DNA from: Sipunculus nudus
Lineage: Eukaryota; Annelida; Sipuncula; Golfingiida; Sipunculidae
Assembly: GCA_026874595.1 (NCBI GenBank)
Contig: CM049320.1
Location: forward strand, 43,040,714-43,104,713
Reading direction: 5' to 3'
DNA length: 64,000 bases
Under the pieces are notes generated by a model. It was not told where the DNA came from. It worked only from the letters and a program-made list of their open reading frames with translations, and did not search any database. Below are positions 45,491 to 58,690 of the stretch, in pieces. A program made the position numbers and the translations under genes. Position 1 is the first letter of the stretch; each line of letters starts with the position of its first letter.

Positions 45491-45896
45491 AAAGTGACCC
45501 AGGGGTCACGGCGCTCAGCTGACTTGCATGACATTATAGCTTATCAGAGGTAATGGGTTTCACAAGCCTATATTTCGGTAGATTTTATCTTAAATGTCAA
45601 GGCCACCAGTTTTCAAGTTCATCTGAAGTATTGGTTGAAACAATCTGTGTACCAATTTTGAGACACCTAGAAGGGTCCGATTTTCAAGTTTCTGATAAAC
45701 GCTAGATTTTGCTGTGTAGCTCACACAATATAGGTAACTGCGATAGAGGTCTAAGAGATGTTTCCAGGAACTCCCTGGATGTTGACTTGGGAATTTCTAA
45801 GTTAAATGGTTATGATTTGTGCTCTGCTAACGGACAGCATCAAAACACCCATCGCTATAGCTCAGCATGACTGACAGTCAACTGAGTCAATATACA
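45491..45896 (-). repeat. ~337-bp repeat family, short inverted copy B
   Basis: The left end GTGACCCAGGGGTCACGGCG and CTCAGCTGAC is the reverse complement of the right end of copy A. The right end CATCGCTATAGCTCAGCATG is the reverse complement of copy A's left end. It holds roughly one diverged unit (ACAATATAGGTAAC, GTTTCCAGGAACTCC) without the palindrome. Confidence 0.8.
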
Positions 45897-46139
45897 GACC
45901 CCGTAACTGATAAAGTTAGCCATGGTCAATACACTAATGAGGTTTAGGGACACTAGATTAAACCACAGCTGATAAACGGATACGGTTGCTGTCATTTGAA
46001 GGTCTAAAAGGTCTAACTAGATTAACCGACCGTGTGGATCCGACACCATATTGTCTCAAAGGAGAGGGAAAATGCGTAAAAATTGAACCATTACAGGTGG
46101 CTCAACCAGTCTTCAAGAACTTCAAGAACGGTTTCAATA

Positions 46140-46171
46140 TATATATGGTGATTTTTTTTTTTATTTTCGAT

Positions 46172-46219
<48 letters not shown>

Positions 46220-46250
46220 AAAGTCATCAAATCCACATTATACACCTATC

Positions 46251-46315
<65 letters not shown>

Positions 46316-46330
46316 CATTATTATTATTTC
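46140..46330. repeat. (AT)n and (TTA)n microsatellites
   Basis: A (TA)n tract at 46177-46213 and a long (TTA)n tract at about 46249-46328 with one or two interruptions. Confidence 0.95.
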
Positions 46331-46404
46331 CTGGATATAATTTCAAATTAAATTCAATAAATAAAGATATTCATTGTACACAATAAAAACACATATTCTG
46401 ACAT

Positions 46405-46520
46405 TAAATTATGAACCAATTGTTACCAATTGTGTCCTGTTAACTGAGGTCGGACTGGCAACGAACAAAGCATGATCGCTATATATACAACTCAGATGAC
46501 TTATAGTCCGGTGAGCTTTA
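46405..46520 (-). repeat. ~337-bp repeat family, inverted partial copy E
   Basis: The reverse complement reads CTCACCGGACTATAAGTCAT, CTGAGTTG, then a GCGATCATGCTTTGTTCGTT-like segment and GTTAACAGGACACAATTGG. This follows the order of copy A's first 120 bp. Confidence 0.6.
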
Positions 46521-48029
46521 AAAAATGCTGATGGCTGATGCTGATTGAAAATAAATGATTGAAATACTACTGAGTTGTGCATGTGGTAAATCCGGAAGTA
46601 AACCTGAGGTATAGTTATACAGTGAGGCAGATTCTAGTAATGGTTAAATATGAATAAAGAATTCTGCATTGCTCTAATATCTAAGTGATACATCAATTTT
46701 GCTAAATATTATAAATAAATCATCTGAGAAAGGAGAGTTGAGCTCTTAATACCTTTTGGACAAAACATGGATAAAGACGAATGATTAGATAATAAAGACC
46801 AGTTAAGCTAAACGGGGATGCGAAAAACTACCCAAAAGTAATATTTACTGATTATATCGCCCAGAATGATACATAATATGCATTTGTTAGAACGGAGTCT
46901 GCTTGTCTTATAATATGTATATATTATAATGTGAAGGAAAAAATATGTAGAGCGTCTGTTGTTTGACGACTGGCCACATTTTGACGATTAATTTTTAATC
47001 CACGTTTCAGGGAAGAACAAGTCTGTGTGTTCGTATTGGGGGACTCTACATTATAGTACATTTTTATTATTATTATTATTTTTTTTTTTTTTGGTATATG
47101 AAGAACTAACTTTGATTAATAGTCGGACAGGCTTTCCCGTAAACATGCATGTGACTGTCATATTTTGGTGTGAGGTTATATGCAAATAGTTTTCTTGATA
47201 TGCAAATTAGAATTGAAAAAAAATTTCTCTATTATATCGAGAACAAAACTTTACAAATTGTCAAACAATTATATGTAACCCTGTAGGTTGTCAAGAGCAT
47301 ATATTTATGTAAGATCCTTGAAATGAATTTGCGTTCCACTGTTTTATTTGAATATGCAAATTAGGACGCCGATAATGAAAACCTATTTGCTTAAATATTT
47401 ATGCTCCCTCGTTGTCAAATTTCACATCTGTTTCTACATTGCCATGGTCAAAATGAGAAATTGCTAGTAAAAAAGATTTTCAGAATGTAGGTTTCACGTA
47501 AAATAATCTATTTTAACTGTATTGAACTATACCCAGTTATGGCACAGAATTCTTATCTATTACACACCTAACATTTTATCGAGGTTTCATGAAGGTTACG
47601 TATATTTCCTATTGGGATTGTATTAATATATACCGGTTAAACCGGTGATAGTACACCTGTTCTTTGTTATTTTTTAAGAAATGTGGTAATTTGTTTCAGT
47701 CAATGCAACGTACTCCAACTGGTCCATGTAAATCTATATCTCGTTCTTCTTAAAATCCATATAACAATATAACTGGCCATTAATTTGACCATCCGAGCAC
47801 ACCGGTTGTGTTTACATGTACGACAAAGCTGTATGGTAGTTTTATGGGTTTTTTTTTTTGCATTCTGACCAATTATCTTAAATACATAAAAAACTGCCCA
47901 ACAGGTATTGTTGTGTACAAAGTTAGCACAATAATTCTTGTAGTCTTCACACATCCCAGTCCTTTAGATTGAAGTACATAAATTAAAAATGAGTGACGTT
48001 CATATGCAATATCTTAAGCGGCCCCTATG

Positions 48030-48089
<60 letters not shown>

Positions 48090-48220
48090 GTATATCCATG
48101 CGGAACGTCCGGGCGGGCAGCGTTTCAGGATAAAATATGTTCATTATTCCAATCCTATTTAAATTATAAAAGTGCTGAGTGGGCAGAATAAGCATGAGGT
48201 CTAGCGCCCAGTACTGATGT
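46521..48220. other. AT-rich spacer with an (AT)n tract
   Basis: It contains an (AT)n microsatellite at 48033-48087 and several homopolymer T runs. The 84-codon minus-strand frame at 47700-47954 has no recognisable motif. Confidence 0.5.
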
Positions 48221-48379
48221 ATGACCGGCTCAGTGATTGCCTCCTACGCGAGGGACTGTGGGCCCCCGGACACCCCGGATAGACTCCCCCCGGACGTCTG
48301 GTCTGGCAGCACAGACTCCCCACCAGCAGTGCTGCGTAACGCCATCACCAAAACATTCTACTTGTTAATTAATCACTGA
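48221..48379 (+). CDS. Possible small ORF in a GC-rich island (52 codons), function unknown
   Basis: In an otherwise AT-rich tract, about 48200-48355 is GC-rich. An ATG at 48221 opens a frame starting MTGSVIASYARDCGPPDTPD and ending TKTFYLLIN, stop TGA at 48377. I do not recognise the product. It may be a leader exon or transposon relic, or chance; the Pro/Asp-rich composition could simply follow from base composition. Confidence 0.2.
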   Translation: MTGSVIASYARDCGPPDTPDRLPPDVWSGSTDSPPAVLRNAITKTFYLLINH

Positions 48380-51300
48380 AGTTTGTATTAACCAAATGCC
48401 GAAGGAATTTAGATATGTTTAAGGTCAAACTTCACAATACTAGAAAGCTTAGGAACTGTAGATACAAATGAGCAGGAGAAATGGTGGTATGATTTTGTTG
48501 ATTGGTTCACCAGTAACATTATTCATGGGTGTAATTTATGTTCCTGAAGTCCCGGCCCGGTAAGGCAATCATATCGATCCCGATTATAACATACTGAACC
48601 ACAGAGAGTAATCAACGAGTTATGGGCTTTAAAATAAATTTATTCTTTACCTGCTAACATTTCATAAAAAAGGCGGGTCCAGAGGGGGTCCAGGTCCCCC
48701 CCCCCCCCCCCTATTTTTTCAACCGCAGCAACATTTTCTTGAGGGTTTCAAGCCAATGTTTGCGGCTGGAACCCCCATTCGGGACCTTTGACCTTTTCTT
48801 AGATTTGTTATTTGTCCTCCTGGGTTGAACCCCTATTACTTTTCCTAAATCCATGATGCGCCCCTGCTAAATGTTGGACCAGAGAACCTGGGTATACAAC
48901 ACCTGGTAGCCTGGTTACTGGGGTACGAGTAAAAGCTTGGGTGAGACCCTGGACCTGTAGCTTCAAGGTTCTGATCGAAATCTGCGCTGGAACTTCTGGA
49001 CAAGGTTTACCACAAGGTTCCGTAGGAGTGAATAGGTACTTTCTAAAATCTACGGGAAAACGTAGAACGAATAACCCTCTAACGCCTATTACTGCTGCTT
49101 GGGTTGTTTCTTCCCAGGAAGACGAGAAATGCTATGAAAGACCAGGCAGTTAAAGGTATAATATGACGAGAGTGACATTACCGCTGATATCTAACCCTTT
49201 TTCTTCGATCTTATAATCTTCATATAAGACACGGATACAAAAAGAACCTAAAAGACTGAAAACTTAATGAAGTTTCTTAAATATCGTTAATCTAACTTAA
49301 AACCTATTTAACATTTATTTTACAATATAGTTTCAGGCAAATTTTTAGTATTTTAAAATTTAGTGGCAAAAAAAAACAAAGCTACAAATGATCCCTACGC
49401 TTACATGACAAAACTGAACCCCCCCCCCCCCCCCCCCCCCCCGCCCGGCCCAACCAAGTGATGACCTTGCTGGAGATTTGTCAGGGATACATGTGGCCAT
49501 AGAAACTTTTGCCAAATATAACCGGTCTCACATTGCAGCTGATCTGGAACGGTTAATTGATTCTGTGTGTTGATTCCAATCACACTACAAGGACGAGGGG
49601 TAAATATTGTATACCCTTTTTGTCCTACTCTTCCACATACAATTTACTAGCTGTACACGCATGATTCATGAGGCCGGTAAATTGGTATTTTGTCCTGTAT
49701 GTTCTTGGTTAGACTTCTTCATTCGATTGCAGCTGGCGTTAATGGTGCCGAGCTCTGTTAAAACAACAAAAGCGTGGCAGCGCCACTATTGGTTTAACGT
49801 CTATATAAATATTAAACCCATCCCGTATGTTTGCCGGCGGTAGAGTCACGCGTATAAAGCATGCTTTGGTTTAATCGGTTTGTATATGCACACGATGACG
49901 CTATAAATTTGTGATAATCTGTGGTCCCCGGGGCAAGTAAAAGCGAACAAGCTATCTGATAATCAGATATGATGAGCTCAAGTTTACACTGGGATATCAC
50001 ATTTAGCTTGATCAGATCACAAATTCACCGTTTCTGATTATGGGATCTGAGTACCCCATGTAAGGTAACTATCGTTAACTGTTTTTGAAGACGAAAAGAA
50101 TTTGTATATTTGTAACAAAAGTCGAGGTACAAATATCTTCTGTACACAAGACCTGATCTCCACGGCGTCATCTTACCCATATCTTTGCACATCCAAAATT
50201 GAAAACAATTTCCAGTACCTTACAAATTTCATTGCTCACATTGCTTTAAAGTAACAATAATAGCAGGGTGAAATGCGCAAAGCGGAAAAAAGGTAATACA
50301 GGTGGCACTAGCAGTGTGTTGTACAATGTAGAACTGTCAGTCATCCAGATTGTCAATACTATCCATTCACGCTTTCTTGAGTAACCCCATGTTTTGTGTG
50401 ATTTTTACCCCCAAAGAATATATATTCATAGTTTAAGCCTTTCTCCTAGTAAATGTTTGACCTTAACTAAATAGGCTTTATCTCCTAGAACTTAAATGTA
50501 GCTGGAGTTATCGTTTTTACAAGATTTATGTGCGGTGAAAAAGAGATTTGATTTTGCATGCATTATTTCAAGAATTGTTCCATCGACTGCTGTAAAATTT
50601 TAAATGTTGATTTGTCATGTTTAGAGAATATGTTTAATCAATCAGAAATTAAATATGAGTACTTGGCAACGATTTTAGATTTCTATTGGTTTGCATTATC
50701 GTGCGAACGATTCAAGCATATGCTGTCTAATTATACTTGATGATCGATCCTTTGTCCATTTAATGACACCCGTGATGCCATTGTACACTGTTAGAGCAAG
50801 TCACTTTTTATTCGGATAATATGAAACTACATGACATTATTAAACCATTTTTTTTTGTTTTCTTAACCATATTTATCCTACTAATAGTTGGAAAATTATC
50901 CTTTTGTTTCAATAAGAATAAAATCTCATTATAGCAGGTAATAAATTTTCACCATTATATAGAGCAAAAAATATCATATTTGAACTGCCAAAAATATATG
51001 CAGAATGATTACATTATTAGCAAATGTAAAAAACTTTATTACTACTAGATTTTTTAAATGTTTATAACATACTCCACCAGATATTGGCCAGGACATAAAA
51101 CTTTTCAAGCACATTAAAATGAACATACGAGTTTTACAATAAAACCATCATCAGTTTATAGAAAGAGATATTGTGATGAATTACAAATAACTAACTGTCT
51201 TAGGAATAAGTTTGACATTCATGCTGGTAGGGTAAGCAGGGGTGTATCCAGGATTTTTTCTGGGTGGGTCGTGATCATAATATTTTGGACCTTTTCCAAG

Positions 51301-51443
51301 GGTATGCACAGGATTTTGGCCAAAGTGGGCAGGTGGAGTTAACATGTAAATGCAAGAATTACAAGAAAGTGGGAGGGCCCTCACAAGGTAAATGGGTTAA
51401 AAAAATTGCATTATCTTTGGACACGTTTATGCTCAATGTTAAT
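48380..51443. other. Long spacer with poly-C tracts and dispersed-repeat pieces
   Basis: C-runs lie near 48698-48711 and 49419-49442. The stretch 48660-48870 (GGTCCAG, GGGTTGAACCCC, ATGATGCGCCCCTG) resembles other low-copy repeat pieces in the window. The frame at 48941-49153 has no motif. No gene assigned. Confidence 0.45.
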
Positions 51444-51956
51444 CAGGGTTGCCAGCAGTCAGGGTAAAAATTTTTTCAAGGTCAGTGAAAAGTTAGGGAA
51501 TAATTTGATATTTTGGGGAGCCAGGGAAAGGTCAGGGAATCTTTAATAGCTGGGGTGTTCGGATTTCGTTATCATGTTGAAAGAGTTTGGCATCTCTGAT
51601 AAAAATACGGTAAGTTTGAAGGGATTTACTCTTTGTTTTTTTTTTAATATTTGTATAGAAATTTGATGATGCAGAGTATAGATACACAACATATAACACC
51701 AACAATTAATGATGGACCAGTTCTGTTCATGAGCAGTAATATAAATAATGCAGGATCTGATGTATGATTCTGATGTTCCATATACATTTTTACATTGAAG
51801 CTTTGTAAAATGGCTGTAAAATGACGTTTTGAAACCAAATTAAAAAACAAAGTTAAAAAATTTTGTGATGATTTATACTTTAAAACCAACTGAAGGTCAG
51901 GGAATAGTCAGGGAGAACTCGGGGAATTTTGTCATAGTTAGCTGCTGAAAACCCTG
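51444..51956. mobile_element. Short TIR element with TTAAT duplication (513 bp), hAT-like ends
   Basis: The left end CAGGGTTGCCAGCAGTC and the right end (reverse complement) CAGGGTTTTCAGCAGC are paired and flanked by TTAAT at 51439-51443 and 51957-51961. CAGGGTT-type ends fit hAT elements, though their usual duplication is 8 bp. Sub-terminal AGGTCAGGGAA motifs recur in both arms (about 51478-51540 and 51895-51935). There is no coding capacity. Confidence 0.75.
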
Positions 51957-51961
51957 TTAAT

Positions 51962-53398
51962 TACATCGATACATGTCTTATATATTACTTATTTTCTCAT
52001 GAAAATTTTTCATGTAGCCCAATTGGCATTTTATGTAAATGTTATCCATGCGGCCACCCCCGTAGATTTAAATGTCGAAATGCGAAAGATCAATAAATAA
52101 TAACATCTTTTGTTGCTTGTAGCTCAAAGATTATAAACATGTAATATCAGTATATACGCGTGGGTTTAAACTAAATATCACTTCGATCGTATATGCACAA
52201 CATTATTTTATTGGACTTTGATTTTCTTTAAATTAAATAGCAAGTAAGTTAGCAGAGACAACGGTTTGCCAACCACCCGCATTTTTTGTTGATGACATAC
52301 TAATGTGTTGTCATGTTATTCTTTGGAAGTAAAATATCTTTTTTACATTTCTTTTGAGGATAATTTAGCATTAAACAGATATAAAAATCATTAGCCAAAT
52401 CATAAAGTCAAACGTTTAAGTTAAAAATGGAGATTAATAGCTCTATTCAGTGATTGATGAAAAGTCCAGCTCACTGAACAAGTCTGCTAACTTAACTGGT
52501 GTGATGGTAGTCTGATTGTAGAGGATTTTATATTTATAGAGAGAGAAAAATGAAATTTATATTTAGGCCATATCGCTTGTCCGAGTGCGCTTGTGAAGAT
52601 ATATTTTTGGTTTATGTATATATAATCTGTGTATAAATGTTTGCAGGTTGTTCTATCATATATATTGTCTTGAGCGGTTGCCTTTGGGTTGTGTTTCTGG
52701 GTACTTTTAGTTCTGATATTTTCGTTAACCTACCAACTCATATTTATACTGACTTCCCCGCTTTAAGACTGGCTTACACATCGACTGGCTTACTGGCTTA
52801 CCGCGATGTGTCCCAGTAGGCTGTTCCGATGTATTCCCGATGACAAGCCGATGTAGCCCCGATATGTTCCGGAGTGACCCCGACACTAAACATTTTTGAA
52901 AATGTTAAGAAATATATAGATGTCACCCTGATATGTTTCCAAGCTGGTGTTACTCAATGACAAGTCGATGTCATAACGGGGGCAACATCCGCGATGACCA
53001 GCTTGTAAATAACTGCGTGTAAGTAATATGCAATGTCTTGCAAAAACCACGCTCGAATATGACATTGTCATATGAAAAGACTTGCTGCGGCTCGTACCTG
53101 AGCTTGTTAGGCTGTGGACTTTGCCAAGAACAGAAAGTGCGCCAACAAATTCAACTGATGTTCAGCTGATTTGCCGCTCCATTTTTTTGTTATTTGTTGT
53201 TGGTTTTTTTTTTGGTAGCAGATGAGGCTTGTTTCTAATTTGTTTTCTTGCATTGATTTGTTGAAAAGAAATCTTAAAGGTATTCTACTTTTGTGTTGAT
53301 TACATGCACTATACATTGAATTGAATCGAATTTTGTATGTGTCCTGATAAGTATGCAAATTTCAACATATATTGTATCCAAATAATAAGAATATTCAA
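51962..53398. other. Spacer without recognised genes
   Basis: At about 52780-53000, CCGATGT-like motifs recur loosely (a degenerate short repeat). No gene recognised. Confidence 0.45.
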
Positions 53399-54115
53399 CT
53401 GGCCCATGGGCCTTGACGCTTAGCTGAATTTGACAAATAGGTGTTGCATGTATTAATTATTATTATATCAATGTTATGATATATATTTGTTAAAGATAGA
53501 ATGACTTCCAGAGTGCTCAAAATCAGGAGTTTTGCCCATAGGCCTTAGAAAATGTGATAGAATGACATTATTTATGGTTTACAAGAAGTTTTTACCAAGA
53601 ACTCCCAAGATGCTAAGTTCTATGTAGATTGCTACGATTTGCACATTTCTAGCTTATAGGGTGCTATATGCTCACAGAATATGGGTCACAGTGACCTTAA
53701 TTAGGGTTTCTAAGAAGGTTTAACAGGGCTCTACCTGGATCTTAATTAAAACAGAAGTTTCTACGTCCAAATGGTAACATTTGTACCAAAATGCTCAAAT
53801 CATGTCTTTTCCCTATCTCACAGAATATAGGTAATGTTTCTCTAAAGCTAATTTCATGTTTCCACGGACATTTACCCAGGACCTCCGTTAATATTACATA
53901 AGCAGATTCTTAGCCCAACGGATACAATCAGTGCCCTGTCTTATGGTTCTAAATCATGCATGTCTTCGGCCTGTAGGTCGCTGAATATAGATCACCATGA
54001 CCTAATTTCATGTTTCCAAGGAGATTTGCCTAGAAATTTCCCGGGTAGTGTTTGAAGATTCTAAACCTAACAGATACGGTTTCAGCTCATATGACATTCA
54101 GGGCGCTCAAATCAT
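53399..54115 (-). repeat. ~337-bp repeat family, inverted copy C (about three decayed units)
   Basis: The left end GGCCCATGGGCCTTGACGCT and TAGCTGAATTTGAC matches the inverted terminus seen in copy B. Internal blocks CACAGAATATAGGTAATG, CATGACCTAATTTCATG and TTTCCAAGGAGATTTGCC are reverse complements of the TCTCC..GGAAAC..GAAATTAGGTC block of copy A. The right boundary is approximate. Confidence 0.7.
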
Positions 54116-54235
54116 ATTTTCGTCCAAAAGGTCGCAGAATGTTAAACCAGGTAAAAAAACTTACCCTCTCAGAGATTGTATGAAGAAGTCTAAAATTTTG
54201 TTTTTGGATATTCTATTTTTCTCAATTGTTGACAT

Positions 54236-54880
54236 TCTGATTCGTGTAAGGCAGGCCCTGGTTTATTGTGCGCAGGAGTGTTGCATGTCTCTATTAGGCA
54301 AGCATAGTCCGTTGCATTGGGAGACGCGCGAGCCGGGCCGGCCCGCGTGTGGGGTCTGAATTGTAGAAACACAGCGTTCTTTGTACTAGATGATTCAAGT
54401 CTGTTTCTGTAACGTGTGTATCGTTCTTTGGGATTTTCCATTTCTAGTACTTTCGGATAAAAAGTTATAAATAAGGGGCTGTGTTTAGGGCCGGGAGAGA
54501 GAATTTTGTAACAGATTTTATTCAGTCTTCAGTTTGCCTTTGAAACTATTACCAGAACTTCACTTTTGGATTACAACAGATAAATTTCTGGATTGATTTG
54601 GACTATTGTTCTCTGAGAAGATTTACATGAACTGTTCATCTGGATTATATGTTTTAAAGGACTTGTTGAGCTGTGACAGTGGTGGTATCCAGAAAAGCCT
54701 TGGATCCGGACACTCTGGAACTGTACATTTTTATTGTTTACTGTGTGATTGTATTGATTTAGTGTATTGTAATGTTAGGATTGTTTTAAGAATAAATTTT
54801 AATTATTTGTTAATTTGTTATTCCTGGATCTGCGCCTGTTGGTATTGTGTCTATTCGATCAAATTATTAAGATTCATTTA
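54236..54880 (+). repeat. Diverged solo LTR related to the Gmr1-like family
   Basis: It shares with the other LTRs AGTTATAAATAAGGGGCTGT (TATA region), AGGGCCGGGAGAGAG, TTTAAAGGACTTGTTGAGC, GTGGTATCCAG, and the end region TTAGGATTGTTTTAAGAATA followed by AATT (the AATAAA site). The first 100 bp and the exact termini do not align by eye. A separate, older subfamily is likely. Confidence 0.75.
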
Positions 54881-57800
54881 AAATCAGTGATGTTTAAGTA
54901 TAGAAAGGATATATTTTATTAAGTTTTCCGGAGATAATATGTTGACCTTCTGAATGTGACTTAAGTTAGATAAACGTCAGCGAAATTCAACACCACACAT
55001 CAACGTTATCTGAACTAATGACAGAAAAGGTATAAAATGTCTAACCATCAGGACTGTCTTGCCCCATGCAAAACACGACATGACCTATGCGTGAGCAGCA
55101 ATTTCCAATGAAGCTTTTGTTTGTCCAACATAACTATACTAAAGAGTGTCGTCCTGTACTAGTACTTAATTGTAACAGTTTTAAATAGGGCCTGCGCCTT
55201 ACAAATACAACTTGATGAGTTTATTTTGCAAAAGGTCTAGGCACGCCCTGACAATGTACGGAATTGGGTGGCCCTAAACAGTAAAAAATTGTTGAACCGA
55301 TTTTAGGGGTGGGGGTGGCACCTGTTTTCACAATGAGTGCCACCAGCCTGAAGCGGATGGCTCAGTTTCAGAATTGCTGGACTTGGGATAGATTTACGTC
55401 ATGCAATATGCAAGGTCTTTTGACTCATTGCTGGTACCTGATCAATGCTTTTTCGTTTATGTTATTGTGAAAAGGCCCTTGTTAAAAAGGTCATTGGTAA
55501 AAATGTGGACCTTTTGAAAATTTTTTTTGGGGGGGGGGGGGGTCGTACGACCCTCACGACCCCCCCCTTGCATACACCCATGGGTAAGGGCAAAAAATAC
55601 CTGCATAAACCACCTAAACTCATCGACTTTTCAGACCGTTGTGGGGTACACGTTATAATTTAGCCTGACATATCAGGAACAGACTTTTATCAAACTTCCG
55701 TATTCTCCTGTCATAGCTTGTATCACATGTCTATGGGCTGATGATTTTAATTTTTTTTTAATTAAATTCAAAATAAAAATTATGCTGACTCCTTCAAATA
55801 AGTTGTCGACTATCAATCATATCATATGATACTACAGTATCTTCTAAAGTCTGACTTATGTCATAACGTAAGTTTTGAATCTGCTCAATTTAGAATATTA
55901 AAAATCCAAAGAATATCCATTCACGAACATATGCTTATACTTTAGAATTAGGCTTTTCGGTAAATAAGCATCTCTTGATATCTCTTCTATCTTAAAAAAT
56001 TAGTTTCAATTTCTAAGATTTCGCGAAGGCCCCATTTTTATTAACATTATGAATAGACTCACTATCAAACCACCCAACGCTACTGAATAAAATTGATCTG
56101 TATATAATGCTGTCTTGATGTATTTAAGAAATAATGAATATATATATATATATACAAACACACACATATCATATATTTAAAAAATCCATATAGTAACCTG
56201 TCCGGAGTTTCAGCGGTTTACAAACAGATAGGGGATATTTATAAATACTGCCCTGAAGACTAAACCATGTCGTGTGTATGGCATACTTTGTCATGCGTGC
56301 GCGATAATATGTTGTCCATACGAGGAGCTACGAGAAAAATTGAATTATTAATAAAAAAAAAATAACAACAGGCAGTACTTAATTAAATAAATCTAATTAG
56401 TTAATTCAAGTTTAATTCTCCTTATCAACTAAACACAGTTTAAAATTAAGTATTTTCGCACACATATGCACGGGATAATGCCGTACGCATGAGATAATAT
56501 GTGGTACGTTCGAGATAAATAGACTTTTTTTAACCAGGTGGCAGCAATACGCTTGACCCGTACCTTGTGTGAGAGTATGACCTCAGGGATAATTAGCCCG
56601 CCTTGTGTAAGTTTCCGTAAAGCAAGCCTGTCTTCAGACTCTTCACAACTTTCAACCTTTCAAGCTAAAGGTAAATACTGTACTTTTCAGGAAAGACAAC
56701 CGAAACATACCCCATCCCTGCTTAAAGCTCGCCAGGCTTAGGTATATTTAAGAATAACCTCGCGTAAGGTGCTTCAAGTGTTCAAGGCTTTTTTATTTAT
56801 CTATACAAATCAGTTTGAAGTATCTAATAAGTAACAAAGCTGTTTTTTTTTATCCTTGCATGTGTAGAGTACTATGACCGGTAAGTCCATGGTCATTACA
56901 AATAATATTTTCTAACCGCAATACCCTTGGATAAAATCAATTTAAAATCTTTTTCAAATCAATACCTATGATTCCAAAATATTTTTGTTTAATCACAGGT
57001 AGACAGACGGACGGACAGACCGACATAATAAACAATCTAACCTACGCCCAAGTTTGATGACTCATAGGGATAAACACACTCAAATACATATCAAATACAC
57101 AAAACCAAAAAATTGACATCAGTGACACCGACCAAAAGCGGGTCATAACGGCACGTTCAAGATACGTCGGTAGAACAATTCCGTCTAATATTAGTAATAT
57201 TTACTTTAACATAAAATTTTATCTTAAACATGAACTTAACAATCATTTGAAGCTTTTAATTCTTTATTTAATTAAAAAAACTGCGCTCGTTAAGAAGTCA
57301 ATTAATCACTCTTATTGGCACCATTCTAATGTGAACCTTCATGGATAATTCGAATCTCTGACAAGATCGGTCTTTGTTTAACATAAGATAATCGGGAATA
57401 CAAAAGATACACCGCACAGTGAATGGTTGGAGACGGGACATGGTCGCCGGACTCGCCGATAGTCATCCTATGATCAAATCTCATGGAAAATTGAACTTTC
57501 AGCTAGAGTACAGAGGCCACGCGAGGACATGGGTCTATTGTGATCATGGTATACAGTCCAAGTACCATTTTACCTCGGAGCTCATTTGGATGAAGCACGC
57601 TTTGATATATTAGCACGACATTAAGTCGTATGAATTTCCGGTACTCCGACGGTCAGGAACTACTCAAAAACTGACGGTCCATAAGTAGAAAATCTGCAAA
57701 CTTTAATTAGCAAACAAAATGATTGAATATGTTAATACAAATATATTTATTAAAATGTTATTTAAAATTGAACAAGGCCCGGTATTAGATTCGTGAGTGA

Positions 57801-57954
57801 TTATTTTCGAATATTGCTGTGTGTGTGAATGTGTGTTTGTCACCTTACTCGACGATCCGTATTTTTATCAGACTACATCTTTTTAAATTTAATCCTTTGT
57901 CTTCCGTGGTTTGTCCTATTATCTCTTTAATCTTTTTCCTTATCAGATTGAATA
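54881..57954. other. Long spacer without recognised genes
   Basis: A G12 run (55529-55541) and a C8 run (55559-55567) lie 20 bp apart and could pair. TACACCC(A/C)TGGGTA near 55574 resembles 51290-51305 (GGTATGCAC), part of a low-copy repeat. A short (TA)n is at 56138-56153. No gene recognised. Confidence 0.45.
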
Positions 57955-58330
57955 GTCCAGCAATTTAGCCTCTAGATTTGGAAGAATTTTTCATGAAAGA
58001 AGCATGAAAGCTGGCAAAAGTGTTCTGTAGAGCTTAATGATGAATTTCAGATATGGGGCTAAGCAAGCTGAAAATAAATGTCAAAAATCCAAGATGGTCG
58101 CCAGATAAAAAAAATGTCATTAAGTTGAGTTATAATGTATACCTAGAAAGCATTGCAAGAACTCCATTTCTATGCTTTTGGGGCTGAGAAATTCACTTTT
58201 TGAGCTTTCAATCCTCTGCAGGTACTCATTAATTGTTTAAATCAAGATTTTGGTAATATTCCCGTCATTCCAGCAATAAAGCTGCATATTTAAAATATGC
58301 AGTAGATATATGCTCGTATGCACCTGTCTT
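57955..58330 (-). repeat. Dispersed repeat (AAGATGGCGGCC family), copy 1
   Basis: Blocks GAAGCATGAAAGCTGGCAAA, TTTCAGATATGGGGCTAAG and AAATCCAAGATGGTCGCCAG occur in the same order, in reverse complement, at 62521-62670. Copies are moderately diverged and boundaries unknown. Confidence 0.65.
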
Positions 58331-58396
58331 TAAGGCTGATAAATTGAATTTTTAATAAACAATTTACAACAGGATATACTTAAAATAAAGAATTAG

Positions 58397-58397
<1 letters not shown>

Positions 58398-58461
<64 letters not shown>
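58398..58461. repeat. (AT)n microsatellite
   Basis: About 32 uninterrupted AT units. Confidence 0.97.
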
Positions 58462-58464
<3 letters not shown>

Positions 58465-58504
58465 AATTTTAAGTATTTGAACACCATTTCGCTTTCAATA
58501 TAAT

Positions 58505-58690
58505 GAAAAAGTCAGTCGAGTGGTAAAATGCTAGGCTCTCTCCAATGTCGACCAGCGTTCTATATTCGGTGTTGCTATGACGGTGGGTCGTAGTGGCCCT
58601 ATGTGGTCTGCGGTTTCCTCTGTGCCTTCTGATTCCACCCACCCCTTTCCAACGCCGCCATCCAAGCCGTGGAGAGTGTCGTGTATTAGT
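58505..58690 (+). repeat. Possible SINE-like relic
   Basis: AGTCGAGTGGTAAAATGCTA resembles a tRNA A-box region and is followed by GC-richer sequence (GCGGTTTCCTCTGTGCCTTC, CCAACGCCGCCATCC). No B box is found, so it may instead be a piece of another dispersed repeat. Confidence 0.3.
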
